A stretch of DNA of 36,505 bases, from positions 1 through 36,505 of the forward strand of contig JAFGNJ010000027.1 of NCBI GenBank assembly GCA_016927065.1, given 5' to 3'. The notes under the pieces were generated by a model. That model was not told the origin of the DNA. It saw only the letters and a list, made by a program, of their open reading frames with translations, and did not search any database. Both the position numbers and the translations under genes were made by a program. Origin of the DNA: Deltaproteobacteria bacterium (GTDB lineage Bacteria > Desulfobacterota > B13-G15 > RBG-16-54-18). Within the stretch, counting starts at the first letter, position 1, and each line of letters starts with the position of its first letter. Below, one piece after another: positions 1-8,412 of this stretch.

Positions 1-1139
1 AGCGGGCCCGGTTTGTTGAGGATCTCGGCAGGCACCATCATTTTGCCGATGTCGTGGATCAAGCTGGCCATACGGATACCCTCAATCTGTTCTTCAGAAA
101 GCCCCATTTCATCGGCAATGGCGCATGCTAATTGTGTTACCCGCGCTTGATGACCAGCGGTATATCGATCTCTCATCTCGACGGTCGATGCCAGGGCGTT
201 AATGGTCGAGTCCAAGGTTTCTCTCAGTTGCTCGTAGCTGTGTTTTAGCTTCTCCTCCGCCTGCTTACGGACGGTGATATCGCGTGACACGCGCAGGATG
301 GCCTTCTTCTTACCGAATCTAATAGGGTGATCATGAACTTCGGTAATAATCTTCCATCCGCTGCGCGCAACGTATGTCGTTTCGAACCTGCACGAACCAG
401 CCTTATGGGTTTCCCTGATGTGAGCGGCGATTAAGGCGGCGTTTTCAGGCGTCACGATTTCTCGCAGATTCCTGCCGACGAGTTCTTTCGCAGGCCATTC
501 GAGCTGTTGAGCGCCGATTTCATTGATGTGGAGGATAACACCCTCATCGTCGTGTACAATGATGCAATCGGGAATCGCCTCAAAGAGCGTTCGAAAACGA
601 GTTTCAGATTCGCGCAGCGCCTCCTCCGCCCGCTTGCGCTCGGCGATTTCCGCCTGTAGATCCGTCATCTTCTTTTCCAACTTGCGGAACAGCACTTCGT
701 TATATTGCCGCAATACCGCCATCTCTTCGCCCAGGGGCTTCGTCTGGGGGGGAACGCCTGGTTTTCCGCCGTGTTCCTCGAGCACTTCGCGCACCATCTG
801 CTCCAGCTTCTCTGGTTTCTGAGGCTTCACGATGAATCGGTCGGCCCCGAGGCTATGGGCAAACTCTTCATCCTTTGGGTCCGTATAGGTGGCCGTATAG
901 AAGACGAAAGGGATCTGCTTCAACCGCTTATGCGCCTTCCACTGCCGGCACAATTCCCAGCCGTCCATGACGGGCATGAGGATGTCCGCGATTATGAGAT
1001 CAGGCGGCGTCTTTCGTGCCCGTTTGAGCGCCTCGGCGCCGTTCGCGGCTGATGTCACGCTGTAACCAAACCCTTTCAGCATGGACTCCAAAAGATAGCG
1101 GTTTTCGGCGATGTCATCGGCGATCAGTATGGTCGGCAT
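1..1139 (-). CDS. Receiver-PAS-HD-GYP response regulator (partial, C-terminus off window)
   Basis: I translated this by hand, because the frame stays open to the window edge. It starts with MPTILIADD and has a receiver domain at about residues 1-120, with the phospho-acceptor Asp52 in IIADILMPVMDG. A linker coiled coil and a PAS domain (about 190-310) follow, then the start of an HD-GYP domain showing HDIGKM and PAEILNKPG next to the edge. HD-GYP proteins normally hydrolyse cyclic di-GMP, so the likely role is phosphorylation-controlled turnover of that messenger. The GYP part lies outside the window. It is the last gene of a minus-strand unit and follows the single receiver by 24 nt. Family assignment is firm; the stimulus is unknown. 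Confidence 0.9.
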   Translation of the reverse strand, partial: MPTILIADDIAENRYLLESMLKGFGYSVTSAANGAEALKRARKTPPDLIIADILMPVMDGWELCRQWKAHKRLKQIPFVFYTATYTDPKDEEFAHSLGADRFIVKPQKPEKLEQMVREVLEEHGGKPGVPPQTKPLGEEMAVLRQYNEVLFRKLEKKMTDLQAEIAERKRAEEALRESETRFRTLFEAIPDCIIVHDDEGVILHINEIGAQQLEWPAKELVGRNLREIVTPENAALIAAHIRETHKAGSCRFETTYVARSGWKIITEVHDHPIRFGKKKAILRVSRDITVRKQAEEKLKHSYEQLRETLDSTINALASTVEMRDRYTAGHQARVTQLACAIADEMGLSEEQIEGIRMASLIHDIGKMMVPAEILNKPGP

Positions 1140-1163
1140 AACTCGTTTCCTCCCTTAAAAACC

Positions 1164-1529
1164 CTACGACAGATGTTGTTCTATTTGTGCAACAAAAGAA
1201 TCCGGGTTGATGGGCTTTTCAATGTAGCCGGTGCATCCGGCCTCCAGCGCCTTTTCGCGGTCGCCGGCCATGGCATAGGATGTGAGGGCCACGATAGGTG
1301 TCGAGGCCAGTTCGGGATTGCTTCGTAACGCCCGGGCCACTGCATAACCGTCCATGAGCGGCAGTTGGATATCGAGCAGAATGAGATCGGCCTTGCATCG
1401 GGCGGCCGTTTCGATGCCCTCCTCTCCGTCCCGTGCCCGAATCACTTCGTAGCCTTTCGCGGACAGGATAAAGCTGACAAGATAGAAGTTCTGATCGTTA
1501 TCCTCGATGTAGAGTATTGTGGCTTTCAT
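1164..1529 (-). CDS. Stand-alone receiver (CheY/DivK-like) response regulator
   Basis: This is a single receiver domain of about 121 residues with no output domain. It starts MKATILYIEDND, has acidic-pocket residues Glu9/Asp10, phospho-acceptor Asp53 in LLDIQLPLMDG, and the conserved Lys in YIEKPINP. I chose the ATG at 1529 over the longer open frame (1583) because it overlaps the stop of the upstream kinase as ATGA, and AAGGAA lies just upstream. Such receivers usually shuttle phosphate or act by protein contact. The overlap suggests translational coupling to the kinase, which is probably its phosphodonor. Confidence 0.9.
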   Translation of the reverse strand: MKATILYIEDNDQNFYLVSFILSAKGYEVIRARDGEEGIETAARCKADLILLDIQLPLMDGYAVARALRSNPELASTPIVALTSYAMAGDREKALEAGCTGYIEKPINPDSFVAQIEQHLS

Positions 1530-3238
1530 TTTGATTTCCTTTCGACCGGCAGGGTAAACCTGAAGGTGCTTCCTTTCCCCCATTTGCTTTCCACCTTGAT
1601 GGTACCACCCAGCATTTCCACCAGTTTTTTGCTGATTGAAAGCCCGAGCCCCGTCCCTTCACGCTGCCGGTCGATGCCGCTATCCACCTGCTGGAACGGC
1701 ATAAAGAGTTTTCCCAGGTCTTTGCGCTTGATTCCTATCCCCGTATCCATGACACGAATCAAAACGCGGTTGTCTTGCAGTGAGCATACGGCGCGCACTT
1801 TCCCATGATCCGTGAACTTGATGGCATTACTCAGGAGATTGAGGAGGATTTGTTCGACACGTCGTCGGTCGCTCGTGATCGTTCCGACCTTCGAGTCAAT
1901 CTCGCTTTCTAACCTAAGCCCCTTTTTCTCGGCCATGGGGGTTGCCGTGTTGATCGCCTTGGTGAATGCGGCGCGTAGATCAAACGGCTCACTGGCGAGG
2001 GTTAGTTGCCCCGCTTCAATCTTCGATATATCTAGGACGTCATTGATAAGGTCGAGCAGGTGCTCCGCGCTGCCGCAGACCATGCGCAACTGCTTTTTCT
2101 GCTCCTCATTCAGGGGGCCGGCCATTTCTTGCAGGAGTATACCGGAAAAGCCGATGATGGAATTGAGCGGTGTGCGCAATTCGTGTGACATGGTGGCGAG
2201 AAAGGCGGATTTGATCCGATCAGCCGCCTGCGCATTTTTCATCGCCTCTGCAAGCTCCTCGGTGCGTTTGATGATGCGCTGTTCCATTTCCCGATTGATC
2301 TGTTGCAGCTCATGAGTACGCGCATTCACCTGGTGCTTCAAGACAACGCTTGCCCCGAAACTCACGAGCAGGGCAACGCCCGCAGCGAGACCGAGGATTT
2401 GCAGCCATGCCGGTAATTTGAACCTGACCTCTTCGGACGTCCATCGTTTCAGCGAACGATAATATATTGATTGAGGGTCTTTTTTCATATCTCGCATATA
2501 GTTATCGATAGTATTCAGTAATTGTTTGTGCGTTCCTTTTGTTGTGGCAAAAAAGAGGGCCGACGGTTCGAAGACAACCGCCGTATCTACCAGTCCGTAC
2601 TTTCTTGCATGCATCACCCCATAGAATTTGTTGGTGATGCCGGCATCTGCTTTACCGTCGGCAACTATTTCAAACATGGTCTTATAGTCCGGCACGGCAA
2701 TGAGATCGATGTTGAGCCCAAAGCCTTGACTGAACCGGTTAAAGGCTTCCTGCTGAACCGATCCCTCCAGAACAGCGATTCGTTTTCCATTGAGGTCTAA
2801 TATTGATTGAATTCCGCTTCCTTTGCGGGCATATGCCTGAAACCATGAGGACAGGACTTGTACTTTATGAAAGGAAAATTGTTTTTCACGATCTACCGTA
2901 TATGCCACATCGGGCATGAGATCAATTTCCCCTTTTGCCAGGCGGTCCAATCCCTCCGCCCAGGTGCCGGAAACATAGTTCAGGTTCCAACCCTCGTTTT
3001 TTGCGATGAATTCGATGATATCTATAAAGATGCCTGAGGGGTGCCCGTCTTCGGAGGTGAAGACCTTTGGCGCGTTCTCGTAAACGCCGACCGTCACGGT
3101 CCGATTATCGGCCCGTACCGCTGTGACAGCAAGAAATAAAAAAATTAACGCGATTAAGAATAGTTGTAGACGCCTCATAGAAAGGATACGTCGGTGTACA
3201 CCGTGCCTGCTGTTTGTTTGTGCCGTCTTACCCTTCAT
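1526..3238 (-). CDS. Sensor histidine kinase with periplasmic SBP_bac_3 domain
   Basis: This 570-residue protein has an N-terminal hydrophobic segment (about 22-42), a family-3 solute-binding-like domain (about 46-270, with VGVYENAPKVF and GIFIDIIEFIAKNEGW), a membrane helix (about 278-298), a short coiled coil, a HisKA domain (MSHELRTPLN with the phospho-His) and an ATPase domain. The N box (LLNLLSNAIKF), G1 (DTGIGI), F (FMPFQQVD) and G2 (GTGLGLSISK) boxes are all present. Tethered binding domains of this sort sense small molecules such as amino acids in the periplasm; the ligand here is unknown. The ATG at 3238 is preceded by CAGGAGG at good spacing, better than the internal Met21. It heads the three-gene signalling unit. 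Confidence 0.93.
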   Translation of the reverse strand: MKGKTAQTNSRHGVHRRILSMRRLQLFLIALIFLFLAVTAVRADNRTVTVGVYENAPKVFTSEDGHPSGIFIDIIEFIAKNEGWNLNYVSGTWAEGLDRLAKGEIDLMPDVAYTVDREKQFSFHKVQVLSSWFQAYARKGSGIQSILDLNGKRIAVLEGSVQQEAFNRFSQGFGLNIDLIAVPDYKTMFEIVADGKADAGITNKFYGVMHARKYGLVDTAVVFEPSALFFATTKGTHKQLLNTIDNYMRDMKKDPQSIYYRSLKRWTSEEVRFKLPAWLQILGLAAGVALLVSFGASVVLKHQVNARTHELQQINREMEQRIIKRTEELAEAMKNAQAADRIKSAFLATMSHELRTPLNSIIGFSGILLQEMAGPLNEEQKKQLRMVCGSAEHLLDLINDVLDISKIEAGQLTLASEPFDLRAAFTKAINTATPMAEKKGLRLESEIDSKVGTITSDRRRVEQILLNLLSNAIKFTDHGKVRAVCSLQDNRVLIRVMDTGIGIKRKDLGKLFMPFQQVDSGIDRQREGTGLGLSISKKLVEMLGGTIKVESKWGKGSTFRFTLPVERKSK

Positions 3239-3359
3239 GAAGCGGCCTCCTGGACCGTCACAATTACGGGGATGACTGTGTGAGAAAATATCTTATATTG
3301 GGCGCAAAAAAAGAGACAGGGAACCATGTGAACATAATTCATATCCCCCTAAGGAAGAA

Positions 3360-3389
3360 AGTATATCTTTAAAATGACTATTTTGTCAA
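3360..3389 (-). promoter_or_regulatory. Sigma70-type promoter of the signalling operon
   Basis: On the minus strand TTGACA (3389-3384) and TATACT (3365-3360) are separated by 18 nt. This predicts a start near 3353 and a leader of about 115 nt before the kinase. The match is by eye. Confidence 0.55.
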
Positions 3390-3488
3390 CAATGAAGGAC
3401 TGGAGTTTTCTGAGATTTATGTCTGATGGGGTTTTTCTCCGTTTCTGAGGAAAACCGTTCTCCCGTAATGGCGTCACCGGCAAACTAT

Positions 3489-3534
3489 AAATCCCCCCAT
3501 CCCCCCTTTGCTAAAGGGGGGTAAGGGGGGATTT
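3489..3534. repeat. G/C-rich interrupted palindrome (CCCCCCTTT...AAAGGGGGG)
   Basis: A 46-bp nested inverted repeat: AAATCCCCCC, then CCCCCCTTT, a 3-nt centre GCT, AAAGGGGGG and finally GGGGGGATTT. The same core recurs at 5561-5593, and a weaker version lies at 31211-31239. It sits in the gene-free stretch 3239-3757, which otherwise holds the kinase promoter and nothing else I recognise. It would fold into a stable hairpin on either strand. This is a dispersed intergenic repeat rather than a clean terminator, since the flanks lack a T run. Confidence 0.7.
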
Positions 3535-3757
3535 GCAACCTATCTTCACCATGATGTTCAAATCGCTATCGTGAAACTCAAAAAAGGGGGGTTCCATATA
3601 ATCGTATTCTTAAATTACCGATATTGTTACACAATAATGATTTCGGTACTTAAAATTCAGGAGACTTCAATAAAGGAAGGTTGATGTACGACTCATAGGG
3701 CTTGACGAGATGTGGAGAGAAAACATTGTTCATATAATGTCTAAGGTTTGAGAGATT

Positions 3758-5476
3758 TCAAAATTCCCCGAACAGGGGTACGATCTCGAATCTGGTGACA
3801 TCCACCAGGCCCTGGTCGGTGATCTTGAGCTCAGGGATGACAGGCAGGGCCAAAAAGGAGAGGGTCATAAAGGGCTCCTCCAGCGCACACCCCATCTCCT
3901 TGACCTTTTGGTGCAGGCGGGTGAGGCTTTTGCTGACTTTTTCTATTGAGAGATCGGACATCAGCCCTCCAATAGGGAGGGGCAGGGAGGCCGCAGTCTT
4001 CCCGTCCTTGACCGCGATCAGCCCCCCGTGCATCTCGGCGATCCCCTGCACCGCCAGGGCCATCGCCTCATCCTCGGTGCCCACCACGATGATGTTGTGA
4101 GAATCATGGGCCACCGAGGAGGCGATGGCCCCCTCTTTCAGGCCGAATCCCTTGACGAACCCCAACCCTATATTCCCCGTTCCCTTGTGGCGCTCCACCA
4201 CGGCGATCTTTAAGATGTCCCGTTGAGGGTCCGCCACGGCCAGGCCATCGTGCGTCTTCACCTCATAGGAGCCCTTTTTGGTGATGATCTGCCGGGGGAC
4301 GAGTTCGATGACCTTTGCCCTTCCAGCCTCGGCCTTAATCCGAAACCGTTCGGCGGAGAGTTTTGGGAGGTGGACGGTATTCTCGGCCTCTGTTTTTTTC
4401 TCTTCAATGACCCTGGGGAGGATTGTTCCTTCCTCGGCCACCAGGCGGCCAGCCTGGAAGACTTGGCTGATCTTGAACTCATTAAGGTCTTCCAGCACCA
4501 CCAGGTCGGCCCGATACCCCGGGGCGATGCCCCCGATCTTTGGCAAGGGGAAGTAGCGGGCTGGGTTGATGGTGGCCATTTGGATGGCGCAGATCGTGTC
4601 GAGGCCCATCCGGATGGCCTTGCGCACGCAGTGGTCTACGCCCCCTTCGGCGATGAGGTCCGCGGGGTGGCGGTCGTCGGTGACGAACATACACCGGCAC
4701 GCATTTGCCGGGGTGACGATTGTGAGCAACTCCTCCAGATTCCGGGCAGTGGAGCCTTCCCTGATCATGATGTACATCCCTTGGTTGAGCTTCTCCTCGG
4801 CCTCTGCCTTGGTGGTGCACTCGTGATCCGAGGCGATGCCGGCGGCGATATAGGCGGCCAGGTCTTTACCGCTGAGCCCGGGGGCGTGACCATCTATCCG
4901 CTTGCCATGCGCCCGGGTCATGGAGATCTTTACGAGGACGTCAGGTTCGCCGTGGATCACCCCTGGAAAGTTCATCATCTCCCCCAGACCCTTTACCCAC
5001 TCTTCTTTCATGAGGTCTTTGAGGTCCTCTGCTTGGATCTCGGCCCCTGAGGTCTCCAGGAGGGTGGCCGGCACGCAGGAGGGGAGCATGCAGTAGAGGT
5101 TGAAGGGGGTTGCCTCCATCCCCTCGCGCATGAGGCGAATCCCCCGTGTGCCCATGACGTTGGCGATCTCGTGAAAGTCGGTCACCACCGTGGTGACGCC
5201 GTGGGGGAGTACTGCCCTGGCGTATTCACTCACCCCTACCATGCTGCTCTCGATGTGCACATGGGCGTCGATAAGGCCGGGGGCGACAAATCTCCCCTCG
5301 AGGTCCAGTACCTCTTGGGCGGGATATTCTCCGAAGCCCACCACATGCCCCTGGGCGATGGCGATTGCCCGCGGTTCAATCGTGCCCGAAAAGACGTTGA
5401 TGAGCCGCGCGTTTGTCACAAGGAGGTCGACCTCCCGTTCACTTTTTGCATAGGGTATGATATTTTGTATCTCCAT
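3758..5476 (-). CDS. ade: Adenine deaminase
   Basis: This 572-residue amidohydrolase converts adenine to hypoxanthine plus ammonia in purine salvage. It has the adenine deaminase architecture: an N-terminal segment, a metal-dependent barrel with the ligand motif GLIDAHVHIESSM (about 67-79), HAPG and SDHECT, and the family-specific C-terminal domain with VAHDSHNIIVVG and a substrate-closing GGLIAVKDGK segment. Length is normal for bacterial Ade. It stands alone on the minus strand, divergent from the radical SAM gene; the 42-bp repeats lie in the shared upstream region. Confidence 0.95.
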   Translation of the reverse strand: MEIQNIIPYAKSEREVDLLVTNARLINVFSGTIEPRAIAIAQGHVVGFGEYPAQEVLDLEGRFVAPGLIDAHVHIESSMVGVSEYARAVLPHGVTTVVTDFHEIANVMGTRGIRLMREGMEATPFNLYCMLPSCVPATLLETSGAEIQAEDLKDLMKEEWVKGLGEMMNFPGVIHGEPDVLVKISMTRAHGKRIDGHAPGLSGKDLAAYIAAGIASDHECTTKAEAEEKLNQGMYIMIREGSTARNLEELLTIVTPANACRCMFVTDDRHPADLIAEGGVDHCVRKAIRMGLDTICAIQMATINPARYFPLPKIGGIAPGYRADLVVLEDLNEFKISQVFQAGRLVAEEGTILPRVIEEKKTEAENTVHLPKLSAERFRIKAEAGRAKVIELVPRQIITKKGSYEVKTHDGLAVADPQRDILKIAVVERHKGTGNIGLGFVKGFGLKEGAIASSVAHDSHNIIVVGTEDEAMALAVQGIAEMHGGLIAVKDGKTAASLPLPIGGLMSDLSIEKVSKSLTRLHQKVKEMGCALEEPFMTLSFLALPVIPELKITDQGLVDVTRFEIVPLFGEF

Positions 5477-5565
5477 GGTTTTCTCTGGAAAATGGTCTCC
5501 ACACTATAGCCTATTTTTGCCTGAGATGACATCTAGTTTTAAGAAAATGTGTGAGGTACCAAATC

Positions 5566-5733
5566 CCCCCAGCCCCCCTTTACTAAAGGGGGGTGAAGTA
5601 AGTTGTAGCAGTTTATCCCCTTTGCTCAAGGGGGTGAAGGAAGCTTGAAGCAGTTTGTCCTCTTTGCTAAAGGCGGTGAAGGAAAATGAAAGCAGTTTAT
5701 CCCGTTTTGTTAAAGGGGATAGAAGGGGGATTT
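5566..5733. repeat. Four degenerate 42-bp tandem units
   Basis: Units begin at about 5566, 5608, 5650 and 5692. Each carries a GCAGTTTATCC-like head, a CCTTTGCT(A/C)AAGG hairpin core and a GGTGAAGGAA tail; the first unit is a CCCCCCTTT/AAAGGGGGG palindrome. Because 42 is divisible by three, the frames through it stay open, which creates spurious ORFs on both strands. It lies between ade and the divergent radical SAM gene. There are no unique spacers, so it is not a CRISPR array. Confidence 0.75.
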
Positions 5734-5834
5734 TCCCCGTCGCACCGAGGCGTGGAGGGATAGCACTCCTGCGAAGCGCGGGATTGAACCCTCGAGCCGT
5801 GGATGCTATAGTTCTTTTAACAAGGAGCGCAGAG

Positions 5835-7295
5835 ATGCCGTCATTGTCCGCTGATCGCCACAGGGTCCTCCTGGTCAACCCTAATGAGATGAAGCCCCCG
5901 GTTACCCCTATCGGCCTCGACTATATCGCGGGTTCCTTGGAACTGACGGGGTTTGTAGTGGACCTGATTGACCTCTGTTTTGCTTCTTCCTACAAGGAAG
6001 AAATTGATGCCTATTTCAAGGGGCATGACCCCATGGCCGTTGGGGTCACGGTGCGCAACACCGATGATTGTTATTACCTGAGCCAGGCATTTATCCTCCC
6101 CCGGATCAAAGAGATCTTCGATTATATTAAAGGGAAAACCCAATGTCCGATCGTCCTGGGAGGGGTCGGTTTTTCGGTAATGTCTGAACCCATCCTGGCG
6201 TATGTGGGGGCCGAATTGGGGATATGGGGGGATGGGGAAAGGGCACTACCAACTCTGATAACGAAGTTAGCAGCAGGTGATGATTATTTCGCAATACCCG
6301 GCTTGATCTTTCGCAAGGCAGGGCGATATTATTCCAACCCCCCGGAGCTACCCGATCTCCTCGACCTTCCCCTTCCGCGCCGAGAGCTTGTGGACAACCC
6401 CCGATACTTTCGGGAGGGGGGGATGGGGAGCGTGGAGACGAAGCGGGGGTGCGAGCAAAAGTGCATCTATTGTGCGGACCCCTTGGCAAAGGGGAGGAAG
6501 TATCGCCTGAGGCCGCCGTCTCTTGTTGCCGATGAGATAGAAGGCCTTCTGGCCCAAGGGGTGGATACCCTGCACCTCTGTGACAGCGAGTTTAATCTTC
6601 CGTATGGACACGCCGTCGAGGTCTGTGAAGAGGTCATCAGGCGGGGTTTGGGTGAACGGCTCTCGTGGTACGCCTACCTCATCCCGGTTCCCTTCACTGA
6701 GGAACTTGCCCGCTTGATGGTTCAGGCGGGGTGCCGAGGGATCAACTTTGGGGTCGATCACGCGGATGATCGGATACTAAAGATTTTGGGTAGGCCGTTT
6801 GTTGCCGCCGCAATTAAAGAGACTGCCGCCATCTGCCAACGCTTTGAGATCCCCATTATGTACGACCTCCTCCTGGGCGGTCCGGGGGAGGACAAAGAGA
6901 GCTTGACCACGGCCATCTCATGTATGAAAGCGATAAATCCTTCGCGGGTGGGTATCTCGGCAGGGGTGAGGATCTATCCCGGGACAAAATTGGCCCAAAT
7001 CGCTCTGAAGGATATCCAGATGGGGAATGCCACCCTGCGAGGGGTTATAAACCCGGATTTTTTCTCTCCTGTATTTTATGTCTCCGACGCCCTGGGGGAT
7101 GAGCTCTTTCCCTTTATCGCCTCGTTGGTCAAAGGTGATGAGCGATTCTTTTTCGGCGGCGGAGAGGAGGTTGAGACCAATTACAATTATAACGACAACA
7201 GTATCCTCACAGAGGCCATCAAAAAGGGGTATCGCGGCGCCTTCTGGGACATCTTACGGAGACTGGCCGAGGAGGGGAGGGATATAAAGGCCTAA
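5835..7295 (+). CDS. B12-binding-domain radical SAM protein
   Basis: This 486-residue protein has an N-terminal cobalamin-binding-type Rossmann domain (about 10-135, with VLLVNPNE, PIGLDYIAGSLE and LGGVGFS). A radical SAM barrel follows, with the cluster motif CEQKCIYC (CX3CX2C). The class includes methyltransferases and ring-forming enzymes; nothing here fixes the substrate. The frame is open further upstream through the tandem repeats, but AAGGAG at 5822-5827 supports the ATG at 5835, and MPSLSADRHRVLLVNPNE looks like a natural N-terminus. There is no obvious pathway partner next to it. Confidence 0.88.
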   Translation: MPSLSADRHRVLLVNPNEMKPPVTPIGLDYIAGSLELTGFVVDLIDLCFASSYKEEIDAYFKGHDPMAVGVTVRNTDDCYYLSQAFILPRIKEIFDYIKGKTQCPIVLGGVGFSVMSEPILAYVGAELGIWGDGERALPTLITKLAAGDDYFAIPGLIFRKAGRYYSNPPELPDLLDLPLPRRELVDNPRYFREGGMGSVETKRGCEQKCIYCADPLAKGRKYRLRPPSLVADEIEGLLAQGVDTLHLCDSEFNLPYGHAVEVCEEVIRRGLGERLSWYAYLIPVPFTEELARLMVQAGCRGINFGVDHADDRILKILGRPFVAAAIKETAAICQRFEIPIMYDLLLGGPGEDKESLTTAISCMKAINPSRVGISAGVRIYPGTKLAQIALKDIQMGNATLRGVINPDFFSPVFYVSDALGDELFPFIASLVKGDERFFFGGGEEVETNYNYNDNSILTEAIKKGYRGAFWDILRRLAEEGRDIKA

Positions 7296-7307
7296 GTGTG
7301 GAGAAGA

Positions 7308-7757
7308 TTATGGAAGATTTTCTACGTCAGCTAGATCTTTATACCGACCAAGAGCATTTTTGTTGATCTTGAGGTGATCTAGATCGATTATATTTGTCGT
7401 AACGCCATCCAATTCATCTACCACCCTGGCCTTATAGCATTCGTCAAATTTGACTCCGGTTGCGCTCGTTATGATTTCTATTCTCATGGGTGGCACGCCC
7501 ATCCGAACAATTTGTCCTTCTTCGAGAAAAAGTTCGGGCGAAAGTTCAGGCGTATCAAATCCAAAGGCCTTGAGGGCAGCGACGAGCTTGTGGGCGTTTT
7601 GTGGGTTTACGGCGATCCAGATATCCATATCGGCGGTAGCCCGAGGATAGCCATGATAGCCAACGGCGTAACCACCGATCAAAAGATATTCAACCTGATG
7701 ATCGGCGAGTAATCTCAAGAACTCTTTGAAGTCGGGCGGTACATTGAGCGTCACCAT
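7308..7757 (-). CDS. Nucleotidyltransferase-fold protein (toxin-like partner)
   Basis: This 149-residue protein carries the nucleotidyltransferase signature LLIGGYAVGYHGYPRATADMDIWI (GG...R.T.D.D) near residues 26-49. A later segment, MRIEIITSATGV, could supply the third acidic residue. Related minimal or AbiEii-type nucleotidyltransferases often work in toxin-antitoxin pairs. Its 5' end overlaps the upstream small gene by 68 nt, which implies tight coupling. The function as a toxin is inference; it could be an uncharacterised domestic enzyme. Confidence 0.75.
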   Translation of the reverse strand: MVTLNVPPDFKEFLRLLADHQVEYLLIGGYAVGYHGYPRATADMDIWIAVNPQNAHKLVAALKAFGFDTPELSPELFLEEGQIVRMGVPPMRIEIITSATGVKFDECYKARVVDELDGVTTNIIDLDHLKINKNALGRYKDLADVENLP

Positions 7758-7893
7758 AATTTAACCGTCGAAGGTATTCAACTATCTGCAAGCGTTCGTA
7801 TGGTGTCTTAGTCAGCCAGTACTCTTTGTCACTGGGTAGATCAGTGAGTGAAGCCTTCGTGACAACCGTTTTGTCCAATTTGAAAAGGTCCAT
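7690..7893 (-). CDS. Small protein paired with the nucleotidyltransferase (antitoxin-like)
   Basis: This 67-residue protein has a YWLTKTPYERLQIVEYLRR segment followed by ARLQRVLEI. From memory, small proteins with a YWL.KTP.ERL...E..R pattern are often encoded directly before nucleotidyltransferase genes. GGGAG lies just before the ATG at 7893. The C-terminal 68 nt overlap the downstream gene in another frame. The antitoxin role is inferred only from the arrangement. Confidence 0.6.
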   Translation of the reverse strand: MDLFKLDKTVVTKASLTDLPSDKEYWLTKTPYERLQIVEYLRRLNYGDAQCTARLQRVLEITRRSSG

Positions 7894-7971
7894 TTCTCTC
7901 CCTTTATTTTATCAAGCTATCATATCAATTACAAAATGTCAATTTTTTTGCTGAAGGCATAAAAATAACTG

Positions 7972-8379
7972 TCACCCCATGGCCTTGACATACCTCATCC
8001 GCAGGTCATAGAGAAAGCTGTTCAACAGGTTTTCCTCATCCGGGGTGAGGTTTCCCTTGGTCTTTTCCTGCAAGATCCCTAGGATATCGATGGTCTGTTT
8101 CGCCAGGGGAAGATTTTTATCCATCTTCTCGCTGATGGGTTCCGGGATTTCACCGAGATGGACCAAAACGGAGGTGCTGAGGGAGTATACGAAGGTAGAG
8201 AAGTTTACTTCTGGCAAGGGTTGAGATGCTTTTTCCTCTGCCTTTGTCTCATCCGCAGCCTTTTCCCCCTTTTCTTTTTCCTCCTTCTTCGTTGGTTTCT
8301 TTTTTTGATCAGCTTCTTGAGCAGATGTCCGCTTATCGACAACCCGAAAACCCTTCTTTTCTTCTTTTTCCTCTGCCAT
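7972..8379 (-). CDS. DUF1844 domain protein
   Basis: This 135-residue protein has a highly charged N-terminal half (Lys/Glu-rich, low complexity, about 1-55) and a conserved C-terminal part: VNFSTFVYSLSTSVLVHLGEIP, then LAKQTIDILGILQEKTKGNLTPDEENLLNSFLYDLRMRYV (quoted in overlapping pieces). This is the DUF1844 pattern, found mainly in deltaproteobacteria and relatives, with no known function. AAGGAGG precedes the ATG at 8379. It lies 33 nt after kptA and is probably co-transcribed with it. Confidence 0.85.
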   Translation of the reverse strand: MAEEKEEKKGFRVVDKRTSAQEADQKKKPTKKEEKEKGEKAADETKAEEKASQPLPEVNFSTFVYSLSTSVLVHLGEIPEPISEKMDKNLPLAKQTIDILGILQEKTKGNLTPDEENLLNSFLYDLRMRYVKAMG

Positions 8380-8412
8380 GTTTCCCTCCTTATTGATTTC
8401 TAATATACATCT

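Noticed and set aside
4223..5050. Long plus-strand frame (275 codons) inside adenine deaminase
   Set aside because: It is the reverse-strand shadow of ade, with no recognisable domain and no ribosome site.
5566..5733. Possible CRISPR array in the tandem repeat
   Set aside because: The units abut with no unique spacers and are themselves degenerate; there are no cas genes nearby.
5655..5834. N-terminal extension of the radical SAM protein
   Set aside because: It translates the tandem repeats, has no domain, and a good ribosome site supports the ATG at 5835.
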